From: Porticoccaceae bacterium LTM1
GTDB lineage: Bacteria; Pseudomonadota; Gammaproteobacteria; Pseudomonadales; Porticoccaceae
Direction: 5' to 3'
NCBI GenBank assembly: GCA_030252795.1
Contig: CP127080.1
Coordinates: forward strand, 2,058,501 to 2,122,500
Length of the DNA: 64,000 nucleotides
In this document: positions 36,777 to 44,753 of the stretch, one piece after another
Layout of the letters: every line of letters begins with the position of its first letter
Position numbering within the stretch: the stretch's first letter is position 1
Position numbers and translations under genes: made by a program
The notes under the pieces: model-generated
What the model was told of the DNA's origin: nothing
Database searches by the model: none
The model's input: the letters and a program-made list of their open reading frames with translations, nothing else

Positions 36777-37844
36777 CTACGCCGCCCTGCGCAGCAGCAG
36801 CAAACCAATCAAGGCGCAAATAGATACCGGTATCAGCACAGCAATCACCGGCGAGAAACCGTACACCAGACTTGATGGCCCGAGCATTTCCTGGCTGATA
36901 TTAAACGCCAACCCGAGAATCACCCCGGTAAAAATGCGAAAGCCCATTGTCACTTGGCGAAGTGGACCAAAGATAAAGGATATCGCAACCAATACCAGAC
37001 TGAGCACGCTGATCGGCTGCAACGACTTGCTCCAAAAACCCAGCCAATATGGTGCAGCATCCTGCCCCTGCTGCTGCAGGTAGTTGGCGTACTCATGCAG
37101 GCCACCAATGGACAGGGATTGAATCGGCAATGAACTCAAGCGCAACACATTAGGCGACAGCTCGGTGTCCCAGCGGCGCACCAACTCGGAATCCACCTCT
37201 GTTGAACTGTGCTCTTCGGCAAACCGGGTAATGGAAACGTTTTCCTCTTCCCAATAACTGTTCTTGAAGGTAACCCGTTCCGAGAAACTGGCCTCCTGCA
37301 ATTGACGATCATCATCAAAACGATACCGGGCAACGCCATATAGTGCATTACCTGGAGCCACCGCGTTGATGTGAATGTACTCATTGCCCTCTTTCACCCA
37401 CAGATCGGAATCACTGCTGCGCACCTGGCCACTGCCCTGACGCAATGCCTTGTAAGTGTTGGCAGATTGCTCGGAGTGAGGCACCAGGTATTCGGCAAGG
37501 CCGATACCAAAAACAATAATGACCAGCACTGGCTTCATCACAAACCAGACGATTCTCAGCAGTGAAACACCTGCCGCACGCATCACCACCAGCTCACTGT
37601 TTCCGGCCAGTGACCCCAGACCCACCAGACAGCCAACAAGTGATGAATAGGGAATAAATTCATAAATGCGTGAGGGAATGGTCATCGCCACATAGAACAG
37701 TGCATTCATGAAACTGTAGCGCTCGCCCAGCTCATCCGCTTCGTTATAGAGCGCCGACAGAATATCCACGCCCACAAGAATTAACAGTACGCCGATAATA
37801 CTGGTTAGCACCGACGAGGCCACATGATCGGAGAGTCGTTTCAT
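36777..37844 (-). CDS. lptG: LptG, LPS export permease
   Basis: 355-residue inner-membrane component of the LptB2FG ABC transporter that extracts lipopolysaccharide for transport to the outer membrane. Segments: MKRLSDHVASSVLTSIIGVL, a large periplasmic beta-jellyroll domain (about 120-260), and six membrane segments in all. The ATG at 37842-37844 overlaps the lptF stop (ATGA), which sets the start; a longer in-frame start would overlap lptF by 45 bases. The pair lptF-lptG next to divergent pepA is conserved in gammaproteobacteria. Confidence 0.93.
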   Translation of the reverse strand: MKRLSDHVASSVLTSIIGVLLILVGVDILSALYNEADELGERYSFMNALFYVAMTIPSRIYEFIPYSSLVGCLVGLGSLAGNSELVVMRAAGVSLLRIVWFVMKPVLVIIVFGIGLAEYLVPHSEQSANTYKALRQGSGQVRSSDSDLWVKEGNEYIHINAVAPGNALYGVARYRFDDDRQLQEASFSERVTFKNSYWEEENVSITRFAEEHSSTEVDSELVRRWDTELSPNVLRLSSLPIQSLSIGGLHEYANYLQQQGQDAAPYWLGFWSKSLQPISVLSLVLVAISFIFGPLRQVTMGFRIFTGVILGLAFNISQEMLGPSSLVYGFSPVIAVLIPVSICALIGLLLLRRAA

Positions 37845-38938
37845 CGTGAGCGACCTCCCAACAACTTCAATCGCACGGTGGGCCACACAAAGAACAGCAG
37901 CGACACCACCAGAAACAGGGCATGAACACCCCAGACTCCCATGTATGGACTTAACTCACCATCCACCACTTTGCCCTGCCCCGACTTGAGGACCAGCATG
38001 TAAACCAGATAGATAGCTACCGCAGGCAGCAACTTGAGATAACGCCCCTGACGAGGGCTGGTTTTACTGAGTGGAACTGCCAGCATTGTGACCACGATTA
38101 CCAGCAACGGCATAGACAACCGCCAGTGAAGCGCCGCAATCTGGTCGGGTTTGTCAGAGCCCCAGAGTTCCGCTGTTGGCATCTCACTGCCATCGCGTTT
38201 TTGTCCTCGCCAAAGTTGTGTTCTTGCAAGCTCGGTACCAAATTCACCGAAGTGAGTGATACGAAAATCGGCACGCCCCGGCTGCCCCTCAATTCGGTAG
38301 CCATCTTCCAACACCAGGTAATTATTGCGACGATCCTCGGAACGCTCCTGGTGCCCGGCGTTAGCCACCACGATTACCTGGCTGTCGGTCGAGTCACTAC
38401 CGTTGGATTCGCTGGAAGTATGAAAAACATCATACAACCGACTGTCCTTCACCTCTTCCGCATAGGCCACACCACCTTTGCTGAAACTGTAAAACTGTTT
38501 GGCGGGAAACGAACTTAGCTCGCCACGCTGCTGCTGGGCCACTTCCAGCTGATTAAATTTCTCCTGTCCTGCCGGAGTAATCAACAGTGCCAGCCAACTG
38601 ACAGCCACGATAATCAATACCGAGCTCAGCAAGGTATATCCCAACAGGCGCTTTTGACTCATGCCACAGGCATTCAAAACGGTCATCTCACTATCGAGAT
38701 AGAGGCGTCCGTATGCCAGCAGAATTGAGATGAAAAACGACAGCGGCAATAACAGTTCCAAAAATCCAGGCAACCGGTAACCGATAAAGGCGAACAACAC
38801 TCCCGCCTCCCACTTGCCGGACACGACTTCGGAAAGATACTTCACAAATCGGGCGCTGAGGAACACCAGCAGCAACACTGAACAAACCGCAATGGTGGTA
38901 GAGAACAGCTGGCGGAACAGGTATCGAAAAATAATCAC
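37841..38938 (-). CDS. lptF: LptF, LPS export permease
   Basis: 365-residue partner of LptG. GTG at 38936-38938 is chosen because the product then starts MIIFRYLFRQLFSTTIAVCS, the standard LptF N-terminus and length; the frame is open 26 codons further upstream without an obvious ribosome site. Six membrane segments and a periplasmic domain are visible. It overlaps lptG by four bases and is divergent from pepA. Confidence 0.93.
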   Translation of the reverse strand: MIIFRYLFRQLFSTTIAVCSVLLLVFLSARFVKYLSEVVSGKWEAGVLFAFIGYRLPGFLELLLPLSFFISILLAYGRLYLDSEMTVLNACGMSQKRLLGYTLLSSVLIIVAVSWLALLITPAGQEKFNQLEVAQQQRGELSSFPAKQFYSFSKGGVAYAEEVKDSRLYDVFHTSSESNGSDSTDSQVIVVANAGHQERSEDRRNNYLVLEDGYRIEGQPGRADFRITHFGEFGTELARTQLWRGQKRDGSEMPTAELWGSDKPDQIAALHWRLSMPLLVIVVTMLAVPLSKTSPRQGRYLKLLPAVAIYLVYMLVLKSGQGKVVDGELSPYMGVWGVHALFLVVSLLFFVWPTVRLKLLGGRSR

Positions 38939-39083
38939 AGGGTATTTATCACCGGTTTTTTTACTGTCATTAACAGCCTGCCATACGAAATGTCTGTAAT
39001 CGGCTTGGTGCTGCACACCGATTTGGCATAGACTACGCGGCTACAAAATTCGCAAATTGTAACCATTTGTTCCGGGAGACACC

Positions 39084-40568
39084 ATGGAATTCTCACTGCG
39101 TACTACCGATGCACTTAATGCAAAAACCGCTTGTCTGGTAATTGCTATCGCCGAAGGCAAACTTACCGGTGTGGCTGAAGCCACCGACAAAGCCACCAAC
39201 GGCATGCTTGCCGCCCTGAAAAAAAGCGGCGACTTTTCCGGTAAAAATGGTGAAATGCTGTTGGTACCGGTAACTAACGGCCTGAGTGCCCAGCGCCTGC
39301 TGCTGGTTGGCACTGGCAAAGAAGAACTCAACGACCAAAGCTTTAACAAAGTAGCTGGTGCCATTGCCAACAAGCTGATGGACCTGAAAGTTAAAGATGC
39401 CGTAATCAGCATCGAAGACAGCGCCGTTAAAGATCGCGACCACGCCTGGAAAGCCCAGCAACTGGCTCGCCTGATCGGTGAAGCAAGCTACCAGTTCACC
39501 AAGTTCAAGTCCGAAAAAATTCCGGCACGCGCACTGAAAAAAGTAACCCTGCACGCTTCCAGCGCCAAAGGCGGCGAAGCGGTGAAAAAAGCCATGGCCA
39601 CTGGTCAGGCAACCGCCAAGGGTGTAAACCTTTCTCGCGAGCTGGGCGACCTGCCGGGCAACGTATGTGATCCTTCTTACATGGCGAGCCAGGGCCGTGC
39701 CATGGCCAAGGGCAACACCAAAGTAACCTGCAAAGTGCTGGACGAAAAGCAGATGAAAGAGCTGGGCATGGGTGCCCTGCTGTCTGTTTCTGCCGGTTCT
39801 GATAACCCGGGCAAAATGGTTATCGTCGAGTACAAAGGCGGCAAGAAAACCGACAAGCCGGTTGTACTGGTCGGTAAAGGCGTAACCTTTGACACTGGCG
39901 GCATCAGCCTCAAGCCTGGTCAGGCCATGGACGAGATGAAATACGACATGGGCGGCGCTGCCACCGTATTTGGCACCCTGTCTGCTGCTATCGAAATGGA
40001 ACTGCCTATCAACGTAGTTGGCATCGTAGGCGCGGTGGAAAACATGCCGAGCGGCAAGGCCACCAAGCCGGGCGACATCGTTAAATCCATGTCTGGCCAG
40101 ACCATCGAAATCCTCAACACTGACGCCGAAGGCCGTCTGGTACTGTGTGACTGCCTGACCTACGCCGAGCGTTACAAGCCGCAAGCGGTAATCGATATCG
40201 CCACCCTGACTGGCGCCATCATTATCGGCCTGGGCCACCACGCCACCGCCGTTTACTCGAACGACGACCAACTGGCTGATGACCTGATCGCTTCCGGCCT
40301 GAACTCCACCGACCGTGGCTGGAAAATGCCGCTGTGGGAAGAGTACAACCAGCAGCTCAAGTCCAACTTTGCCGACATTCCGAACATCGGCGCTGGCCGC
40401 GATGCAGGCTCCATCACTGCCGCGTGTTTCCTGAGCCGCTTCGCCAAGTCTTACAGCTGGGCTCACCTGGACATCGCCGGCACCTTCTGGAACAGCGGCG
40501 CCAACAAAGGCGCTACCGGTCGTCCAATCCCGATGCTGGTTGATTACCTGATCAACAAAGCCGGTTAA
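39084..40568 (+). CDS. pepA: PepA, leucyl aminopeptidase (M17)
   Basis: 494-residue cytosolic two-metal aminopeptidase; in E. coli it also binds DNA as XerCD accessory protein and regulator of carAB. The catalytic signature NTDAEGRL is at 345-352, with metal and catalytic residues in GKGVTFDTGGISLKPG (K265, D270) and KYDMGGAATVFG. The ATG at 39084 follows GGGAGACACC. It is divergent from lptF; an intrinsic terminator follows. Confidence 0.97.
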   Translation: MEFSLRTTDALNAKTACLVIAIAEGKLTGVAEATDKATNGMLAALKKSGDFSGKNGEMLLVPVTNGLSAQRLLLVGTGKEELNDQSFNKVAGAIANKLMDLKVKDAVISIEDSAVKDRDHAWKAQQLARLIGEASYQFTKFKSEKIPARALKKVTLHASSAKGGEAVKKAMATGQATAKGVNLSRELGDLPGNVCDPSYMASQGRAMAKGNTKVTCKVLDEKQMKELGMGALLSVSAGSDNPGKMVIVEYKGGKKTDKPVVLVGKGVTFDTGGISLKPGQAMDEMKYDMGGAATVFGTLSAAIEMELPINVVGIVGAVENMPSGKATKPGDIVKSMSGQTIEILNTDAEGRLVLCDCLTYAERYKPQAVIDIATLTGAIIIGLGHHATAVYSNDDQLADDLIASGLNSTDRGWKMPLWEEYNQQLKSNFADIPNIGAGRDAGSITAACFLSRFAKSYSWAHLDIAGTFWNSGANKGATGRPIPMLVDYLINKAG

Positions 40569-40589
40569 TCAGGTACTTGCTTGAACAAC

Positions 40590-40620
40590 GCGGCCCGTAG
40601 ATGTTTTACGGGCCGCAGTT
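40590..40620 (+). terminator. Intrinsic terminator of pepA
   Basis: Perfect 10-bp stem GCGGCCCGTA / TACGGGCCGC with a 7-base loop, then a short T-rich stretch. It starts 22 bp after the pepA stop. Confidence 0.88.
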
Positions 40621-40625
40621 GTTTT

Positions 40626-40644
40626 GCGTGCGACGTGCGACCAA
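40626..40644 (+). repeat. Short copy of the GTGCGAC heptamer repeat
   Basis: Two tandem heptamers GTGCGAC between GC and CAA, the same sequence as the ends of the 168-bp element near flgH. The bases after it (ACTCCAAG at 40654-40661) also resemble the flank of that element. It is a solo end or remnant. Confidence 0.7.
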
Positions 40645-40712
40645 CATACTCTTACTCCAAGCTTCTAAGTTCAGTTTTCCGAAGTTACTCACGAAAGACA
40701 CCGCAGTAAAAA

Positions 40713-41138
40713 ATGACCAACATCCAGTTCTACAACACCGGCAAATCGCTGGACGATGCACTTCTGTACACCTGTCGACTGATCCAGAAAGTTCTGCGTC
40801 GCAAGCTCGATATTCTGGTCAACGTTCCCGATGAAGACATTGGCAAACAGCTGGATGAATTGCTGTGGGGTTTTGAGCCAACCGCCTTTTTACCTCACGG
40901 AATGGGTCATGATGAGCACGAAGCGGTGACCATCAGCTGGACCGATGAACCGGGTGAACATCATCAGGTAATGATCAATCTTGCGACACAGATCCCATCC
41001 TGGCACGGTCGTTTTGAAACTGTTTTGGAGATCATTTACGATCAGGACCAGGTTAAAGAGCGCAAACGTGACAGTTTCCGCTACTACAAACAGCGCGGTT
41101 ACCCGCTGCGCTACCACGAACTTTCGCAGACAGGCTGA
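40713..41138 (+). CDS. holC: HolC, DNA polymerase III chi subunit
   Basis: 141 residues. Chi links the clamp-loader (via psi) to SSB. Conserved segments: MTNIQFYNTGKSLDDALLYT, PDEDIGKQLDELLWGFEPTA, FLPHG, VMINLATQIPSWHGRF, and RDSFRYYKQRGYPLRYHEL. It lies between pepA and valS as in many gammaproteobacteria. The stop overlaps the start of the next small gene (TGATG). Confidence 0.95.
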   Translation: MTNIQFYNTGKSLDDALLYTCRLIQKVLRRKLDILVNVPDEDIGKQLDELLWGFEPTAFLPHGMGHDEHEAVTISWTDEPGEHHQVMINLATQIPSWHGRFETVLEIIYDQDQVKERKRDSFRYYKQRGYPLRYHELSQTG

Positions 41139-41281
41139 TGGACAGAGACAACCAGGCAATTATCACCGCAAATTTCGACATTCCAATGTTGATGGATGCC
41201 GCTGATGATCTGGTTGATGACAGCTTTGCCGATGAGCTCGACATTCCTATTCTGACCCAGACCGTCGAACTTCCTGCCTGA
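41138..41281 (+). CDS. Small acidic protein between holC and valS
   Basis: 47 residues, starting at an ATG that overlaps the holC stop. The composition is extremely acidic (ADDLVDDSFADELDIPILTQ) with hardly any basic residues. An orphan of this size and acidic type is present between holC and valS in Pseudomonas relatives, so it is likely real and translationally coupled to holC. No domain recognised; an interaction with the chi subunit is only a guess. Confidence 0.6.
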   Translation: MDRDNQAIITANFDIPMLMDAADDLVDDSFADELDIPILTQTVELPA

Positions 41282-41340
41282 ATACCCTTTTCTCGAGCTT
41301 TACTGAGCCCCTGCCACTGGCAGTCGCTACCCGCGCCCCT

Positions 41341-41346
41341 TATAAT
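41341..41346 (+). promoter_or_regulatory. Possible -10 box of valS promoter
   Basis: TATAAT, 69 bases before the valS ATG, with a CTGGCA-like sequence 18 bases upstream as a weak -35. Inferred from position and motif only. Confidence 0.4.
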
Positions 41347-41414
41347 TCGCCGCTTGACTTAATTCACGCCCTGCCCGCTTATTGCCGCGTGGCTATGCAG
41401 CTTTCGGAATCGTA

Positions 41415-44276
41415 ATGGACAAAAACTACCGCCCCCAAGATATCGAACAAAACTGGTACCAGACCTGGGAACAGAACGGCTACTTTGCGCCTTCAGGTCA
41501 TGGAGAAAGTTTCAGCCAGATGATTCCACCGCCAAATGTCACCGGCAGCCTGCATATGGGCCACGCATTCCAGCACACCATTATGGATGCCCTCACTCGC
41601 TACCAGCGTATGAAAGGCAAAAACAGCCTCTGGCAAGTAGGCACCGACCACGCCGGTATCGCCACCCAGATGGTGGTTGAGCGGCAACTGGCTGCCCAAG
41701 GTCAAAGCCGACTGGATCTCGGCCGGGATGCCTTTATGGAAAAGGTGTGGGAATGGAAAGCGGAATCTGGCGGCACCATCACCAAGCAGATGCGTCGCCT
41801 TGGTAACTCGGTAGATTGGGATACCGAACGCTTCACCATGGACCCCGGCTTTACCAAAGCGGTTCAGGAAGTATTTGTTCGCCTCTATCAGGACGGCCTG
41901 TTGTATCGCGGCAAGCGTCTGGTGAACTGGGACCCGAAACTGCATACCGCCATCTCTGACCTCGAAGTGGAAAACAAAGAGGTTAAAGGCAAGATGTGGC
42001 ACCTGCGCTACCCGCTGGCGGATGGCGTTAAAACCGCCGATGGCAAAGATTATATTGTGGTTGCCACCACTCGTCCGGAAACCATGCTGGGTGATACCGG
42101 TGTGGCTGTGAACCCGGAAGATCCCCGCTACAAAGACCTGATCGGCAAATTCGTGGTTCTGCCGCTGGTGAATCGTCGCATTCCTATCGTTGGCGACGAG
42201 CACGCCGATATGGAAAAAGGAACCGGCTGCGTAAAAATTACCCCGGCACACGATTTCAACGACTACGAAGTGGGCAAGCGCAACAGCCTGCCGATGATCA
42301 ACGTGCTGACTTTTAACGCCGACATTCGCGACAGCGCACAGTGCTTTAACACTGACGGCAGCGTTAACAACGACATCGACGCTACCCTGCCGGAAAAATA
42401 TCGCGGCATGGAGCGCTTTGCTGCCCGTCGCGAGATCGTTGCCGACTTTGAAGAACTGGGTCTGCTGCAAGGCATTGAAGAGAATGCCATGACCGTGCCT
42501 TACGGCGACCGCGGTGGCGTTGTCATTGAGCCAATGCTCACCGACCAGTGGTACGTCGATGCCAAAACCATGGCCAAGCCAGCTATCGAAGCGGTAGAAG
42601 ATGGCCGCATCAAGTTTGTGCCGAAAAACTATGAGAACATGTACTTCGCCTGGATGCGCAATATTCAGGACTGGTGCGTATCCCGTCAGCTGTGGTGGGG
42701 TCACCGTATTCCTGCCTGGTACGACGAGCAAGGCAATGTGTACGTTGGCCGCGACGAAGCGGAAGTACGCGCCCAGAACAACCTCGGCGATATTGCCCTG
42801 ACTCAGGACGAAGACGTGCTGGACACATGGTTCAGCTCGGCGCTGTGGACCTTCGGCACCCTCGGCTGGCCCGCAACTGACGAAGAAACCCTGGCGCGCC
42901 TGCAGGCGTTCCACCCTACCGATGTTCTGGTTACCGGTTTTGACATCATCTTCTTCTGGGTAGCGCGCATGATCATGATGACCATGCACTTTATGAAAGA
43001 TGAAGATGGACAGCCTCAAGTTCCATTTAAAACAGTTTATGTTACCGGCCTGATTCGCGATGACCACGGCCAGAAGATGTCCAAGTCCAAGGGCAATGTG
43101 ATTGACCCGCTGGATATGATCGACGGTATTTCTCTGGATGACCTGGTAGCCAAGCGCACCGGCAATATGATGCAGCCGCAACTGGCGGAAAAAATCAAAA
43201 AGCGCACTGAAAAAGAGTTCCCGGAAGGCATTGCCGCACACGGTACTGATGCGCTGCGCTTTACCCTTGCTGCGCTGGCCTCTACCGGTCGCGACATCAA
43301 TTGGGACATGAAGCGCCTGGAAGGCTACCGCAACTTTGCCAACAAGATCTGGAACGCTTCACGCTATGTTCTGATGAACACCGAGGATCAGGATTGCGGA
43401 CAAAACGGCGGCGACGTGGAGCTGTCACTGGCGGATCGCTGGATTATCAGCAAGCTGCAAAGTGTAGAAACCGAAGTGGCGCGTCACTTCGACCAGTACC
43501 GATTTGATCTGGCCAGCCAGACTCTGTACGAGTTTATCTGGAACGAATACTGCGACTGGTATCTGGAGCTATCCAAGCCGGTGTTGTGGGATGACAATGC
43601 GTCTGAGGCAGCCAAGCGCGGTACCCGCCGCACCCTGGTTCGCGTTCTGGAAGTAATTCTGCGCCTGATGCACCCGCTGATGCCGTTCCTGACCGAGGAG
43701 ATCTGGCAAGCCATTAAAGAGCTGGCTGGCAAGCAAGGCGACACCATCATGCTGCAGCCTTTCCCGGTTGCCGAAGACGATAAAGTCGACGCTACCGCAG
43801 AAACTGATATCGAATGGCTGAAGGAAGTGATTGAAGGGATTCGCAATATTCGCGGCGAAATGAATATTGCCCCGAGCAAAAAGCTGGATGTCTTTTTCAA
43901 CAACGGCAGCGACGACGACCTGAAACGCCTGGAAGCCAACCGTCAGTTCCTGATCAAGCTGGCCAGCCTGGAGTCTATCACCTGGCTGAATAAAGGCGAT
44001 GAAAAGCCTCTGTCCGCCACTGCCCTGGCTGGTGAACTGGAAATTCTGGTGCCGATGGCTGGCCTGATCGACAAGGAAGCCGAACTGGCTCGACTCAGCA
44101 AGGAAGTTGAACGTACCGCCAAAGAACTGGCCCGCGTGGAAAGCAAACTCAACAATCCGAAGTTTGTTGATAATGCGCCGGATGAAGTAGTGGCTAAAGA
44201 GCAGGCCAAACTGGCTGAGTTCAAAACCACACTGACCAAACTGGAAGAGCAGAAGCAGGCGATTGCTGCGCTGTAA
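41415..44276 (+). CDS. valS: ValS, valyl-tRNA synthetase
   Basis: 953 residues, the normal length. Class I synthetase with HIGH box ([18 protein letters not shown]), an editing (CP1) domain at about 190-345, KMSKS box ([14 protein letters not shown]), anticodon-binding domain and a C-terminal coiled coil ([20 protein letters not shown]). The ATG at 41415 gives [19 protein letters not shown], the typical start; an in-frame ATG 33 bases earlier is less likely. Confidence 0.98.
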   Translation: MDKNYRPQDIEQNWYQTWEQNGYFAPSGHGESFSQMIPPPNVTGSLHMGHAFQHTIMDALTRYQRMKGKNSLWQVGTDHAGIATQMVVERQLAAQGQSRLDLGRDAFMEKVWEWKAESGGTITKQMRRLGNSVDWDTERFTMDPGFTKAVQEVFVRLYQDGLLYRGKRLVNWDPKLHTAISDLEVENKEVKGKMWHLRYPLADGVKTADGKDYIVVATTRPETMLGDTGVAVNPEDPRYKDLIGKFVVLPLVNRRIPIVGDEHADMEKGTGCVKITPAHDFNDYEVGKRNSLPMINVLTFNADIRDSAQCFNTDGSVNNDIDATLPEKYRGMERFAARREIVADFEELGLLQGIEENAMTVPYGDRGGVVIEPMLTDQWYVDAKTMAKPAIEAVEDGRIKFVPKNYENMYFAWMRNIQDWCVSRQLWWGHRIPAWYDEQGNVYVGRDEAEVRAQNNLGDIALTQDEDVLDTWFSSALWTFGTLGWPATDEETLARLQAFHPTDVLVTGFDIIFFWVARMIMMTMHFMKDEDGQPQVPFKTVYVTGLIRDDHGQKMSKSKGNVIDPLDMIDGISLDDLVAKRTGNMMQPQLAEKIKKRTEKEFPEGIAAHGTDALRFTLAALASTGRDINWDMKRLEGYRNFANKIWNASRYVLMNTEDQDCGQNGGDVELSLADRWIISKLQSVETEVARHFDQYRFDLASQTLYEFIWNEYCDWYLELSKPVLWDDNASEAAKRGTRRTLVRVLEVILRLMHPLMPFLTEEIWQAIKELAGKQGDTIMLQPFPVAEDDKVDATAETDIEWLKEVIEGIRNIRGEMNIAPSKKLDVFFNNGSDDDLKRLEANRQFLIKLASLESITWLNKGDEKPLSATALAGELEILVPMAGLIDKEAELARLSKEVERTAKELARVESKLNNPKFVDNAPDEVVAKEQAKLAEFKTTLTKLEEQKQAIAAL

Positions 44277-44294
44277 GCGCTGCACCCGTACTGG

Positions 44295-44354
44295 TCATTC
44301 CCGCAGTCTCACTGTCATTCCCGCAGTCTCACTGTCATTCCCGCAGTCTCACTG
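44295..44354 (+). repeat. Three tandem 20-bp repeats
   Basis: TCATTCCCGCAGTCTCACTG repeated three times, with a fourth copy diverging at 44355 into the left arm of a palindromic repeat. The unit is a truncated outer half of that palindrome. It follows the valS stop by 18 bp. Confidence 0.9.
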
Positions 44355-44428
44355 TCATTCCCGCGAAAGCGGGAATCCATTGGCATCGAGCATGATTCAA
44401 AATGGATCCCCGCCTACGCGGGGATGAC
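44354..44428. repeat. GTCATTCCCGC palindromic repeat
   Basis: Left arm GTCATTCCCGCGAAAGCGGG and right arm ending CCTACGCGGGGATGAC, inverted copies with a 23-base centre. Right-arm copies also occur at 44464-44489 and 44609-44631. A dispersed family with GTCAT/ATGAC ends, known from many proteobacteria; none encodes a protein here. Confidence 0.85.
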
Positions 44429-44511
44429 AAATTGGTGCTGTTGCCGTGAGTTTTTCCAGTGCCTGGATCCCCGCCCACGCGGGGATGACAAAGCCAAAAT
44501 CCATACATGAC

Positions 44512-44580
44512 CATAATTCTGAGCGCAGCAAAAGATCTCTAACATTTACCCATGAGATCCTTCGTTTCACTCAGGATGAC
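44512..44580. repeat. Diverged GTCAT-CCTGAGCG palindromic unit
   Basis: Left half 44512-44539 (ATTCTGAGCGCAGCAAAAGA) and right half 44554-44580 (GAGATCCTTCG to AGGATGAC). A somewhat decayed member of the family found at 36.7 kb and 54.7-55.5 kb. Confidence 0.75.
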
Positions 44581-44651
44581 GGCCATCTTTCATAACACTT
44601 TTACCATCATCCCTGCCTACGCGGGGATGACGGGCACTCTACCTGAAGACC

Positions 44652-44733
44652 GTCATTGCGAGGAGTGTAACGACGCGGCAATCCAGCGATTTTACACCCA
44701 GACACTGGATCGCCACGCTGCGCTCGCGATGAC
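44652..44733. repeat. GTCATTGCGAGG palindromic repeat
   Basis: Left part starts GTCATTGCGAGGAGTG and contains GCAATCCAG, right part CTGGATCGCC to GCGATGAC, separated by about 20 bases. A third palindrome family with GTCAT/ATGAC ends in the 477 bp between valS and the EAL gene; the remaining gap shows no gene. Confidence 0.8.
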
Positions 44734-44753
44734 GTCACAATCTATAATTGCCG

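Noticed and set aside
39093-40466. Long open frame antisense to pepA (457 codons)
   Set aside because: Codon-bias shadow of pepA; no recognisable protein features.
41493-43241. Long open frame antisense to valS (582 codons)
   Set aside because: It is a mirror of a strongly conserved gene with G/C-rich third positions; its product shows no domain and no ribosome site.
44295-44354. CRISPR-like regular repeats (20 bp)
   Set aside because: Head-to-tail copies without spacers, derived from the outer half of the adjacent palindrome.
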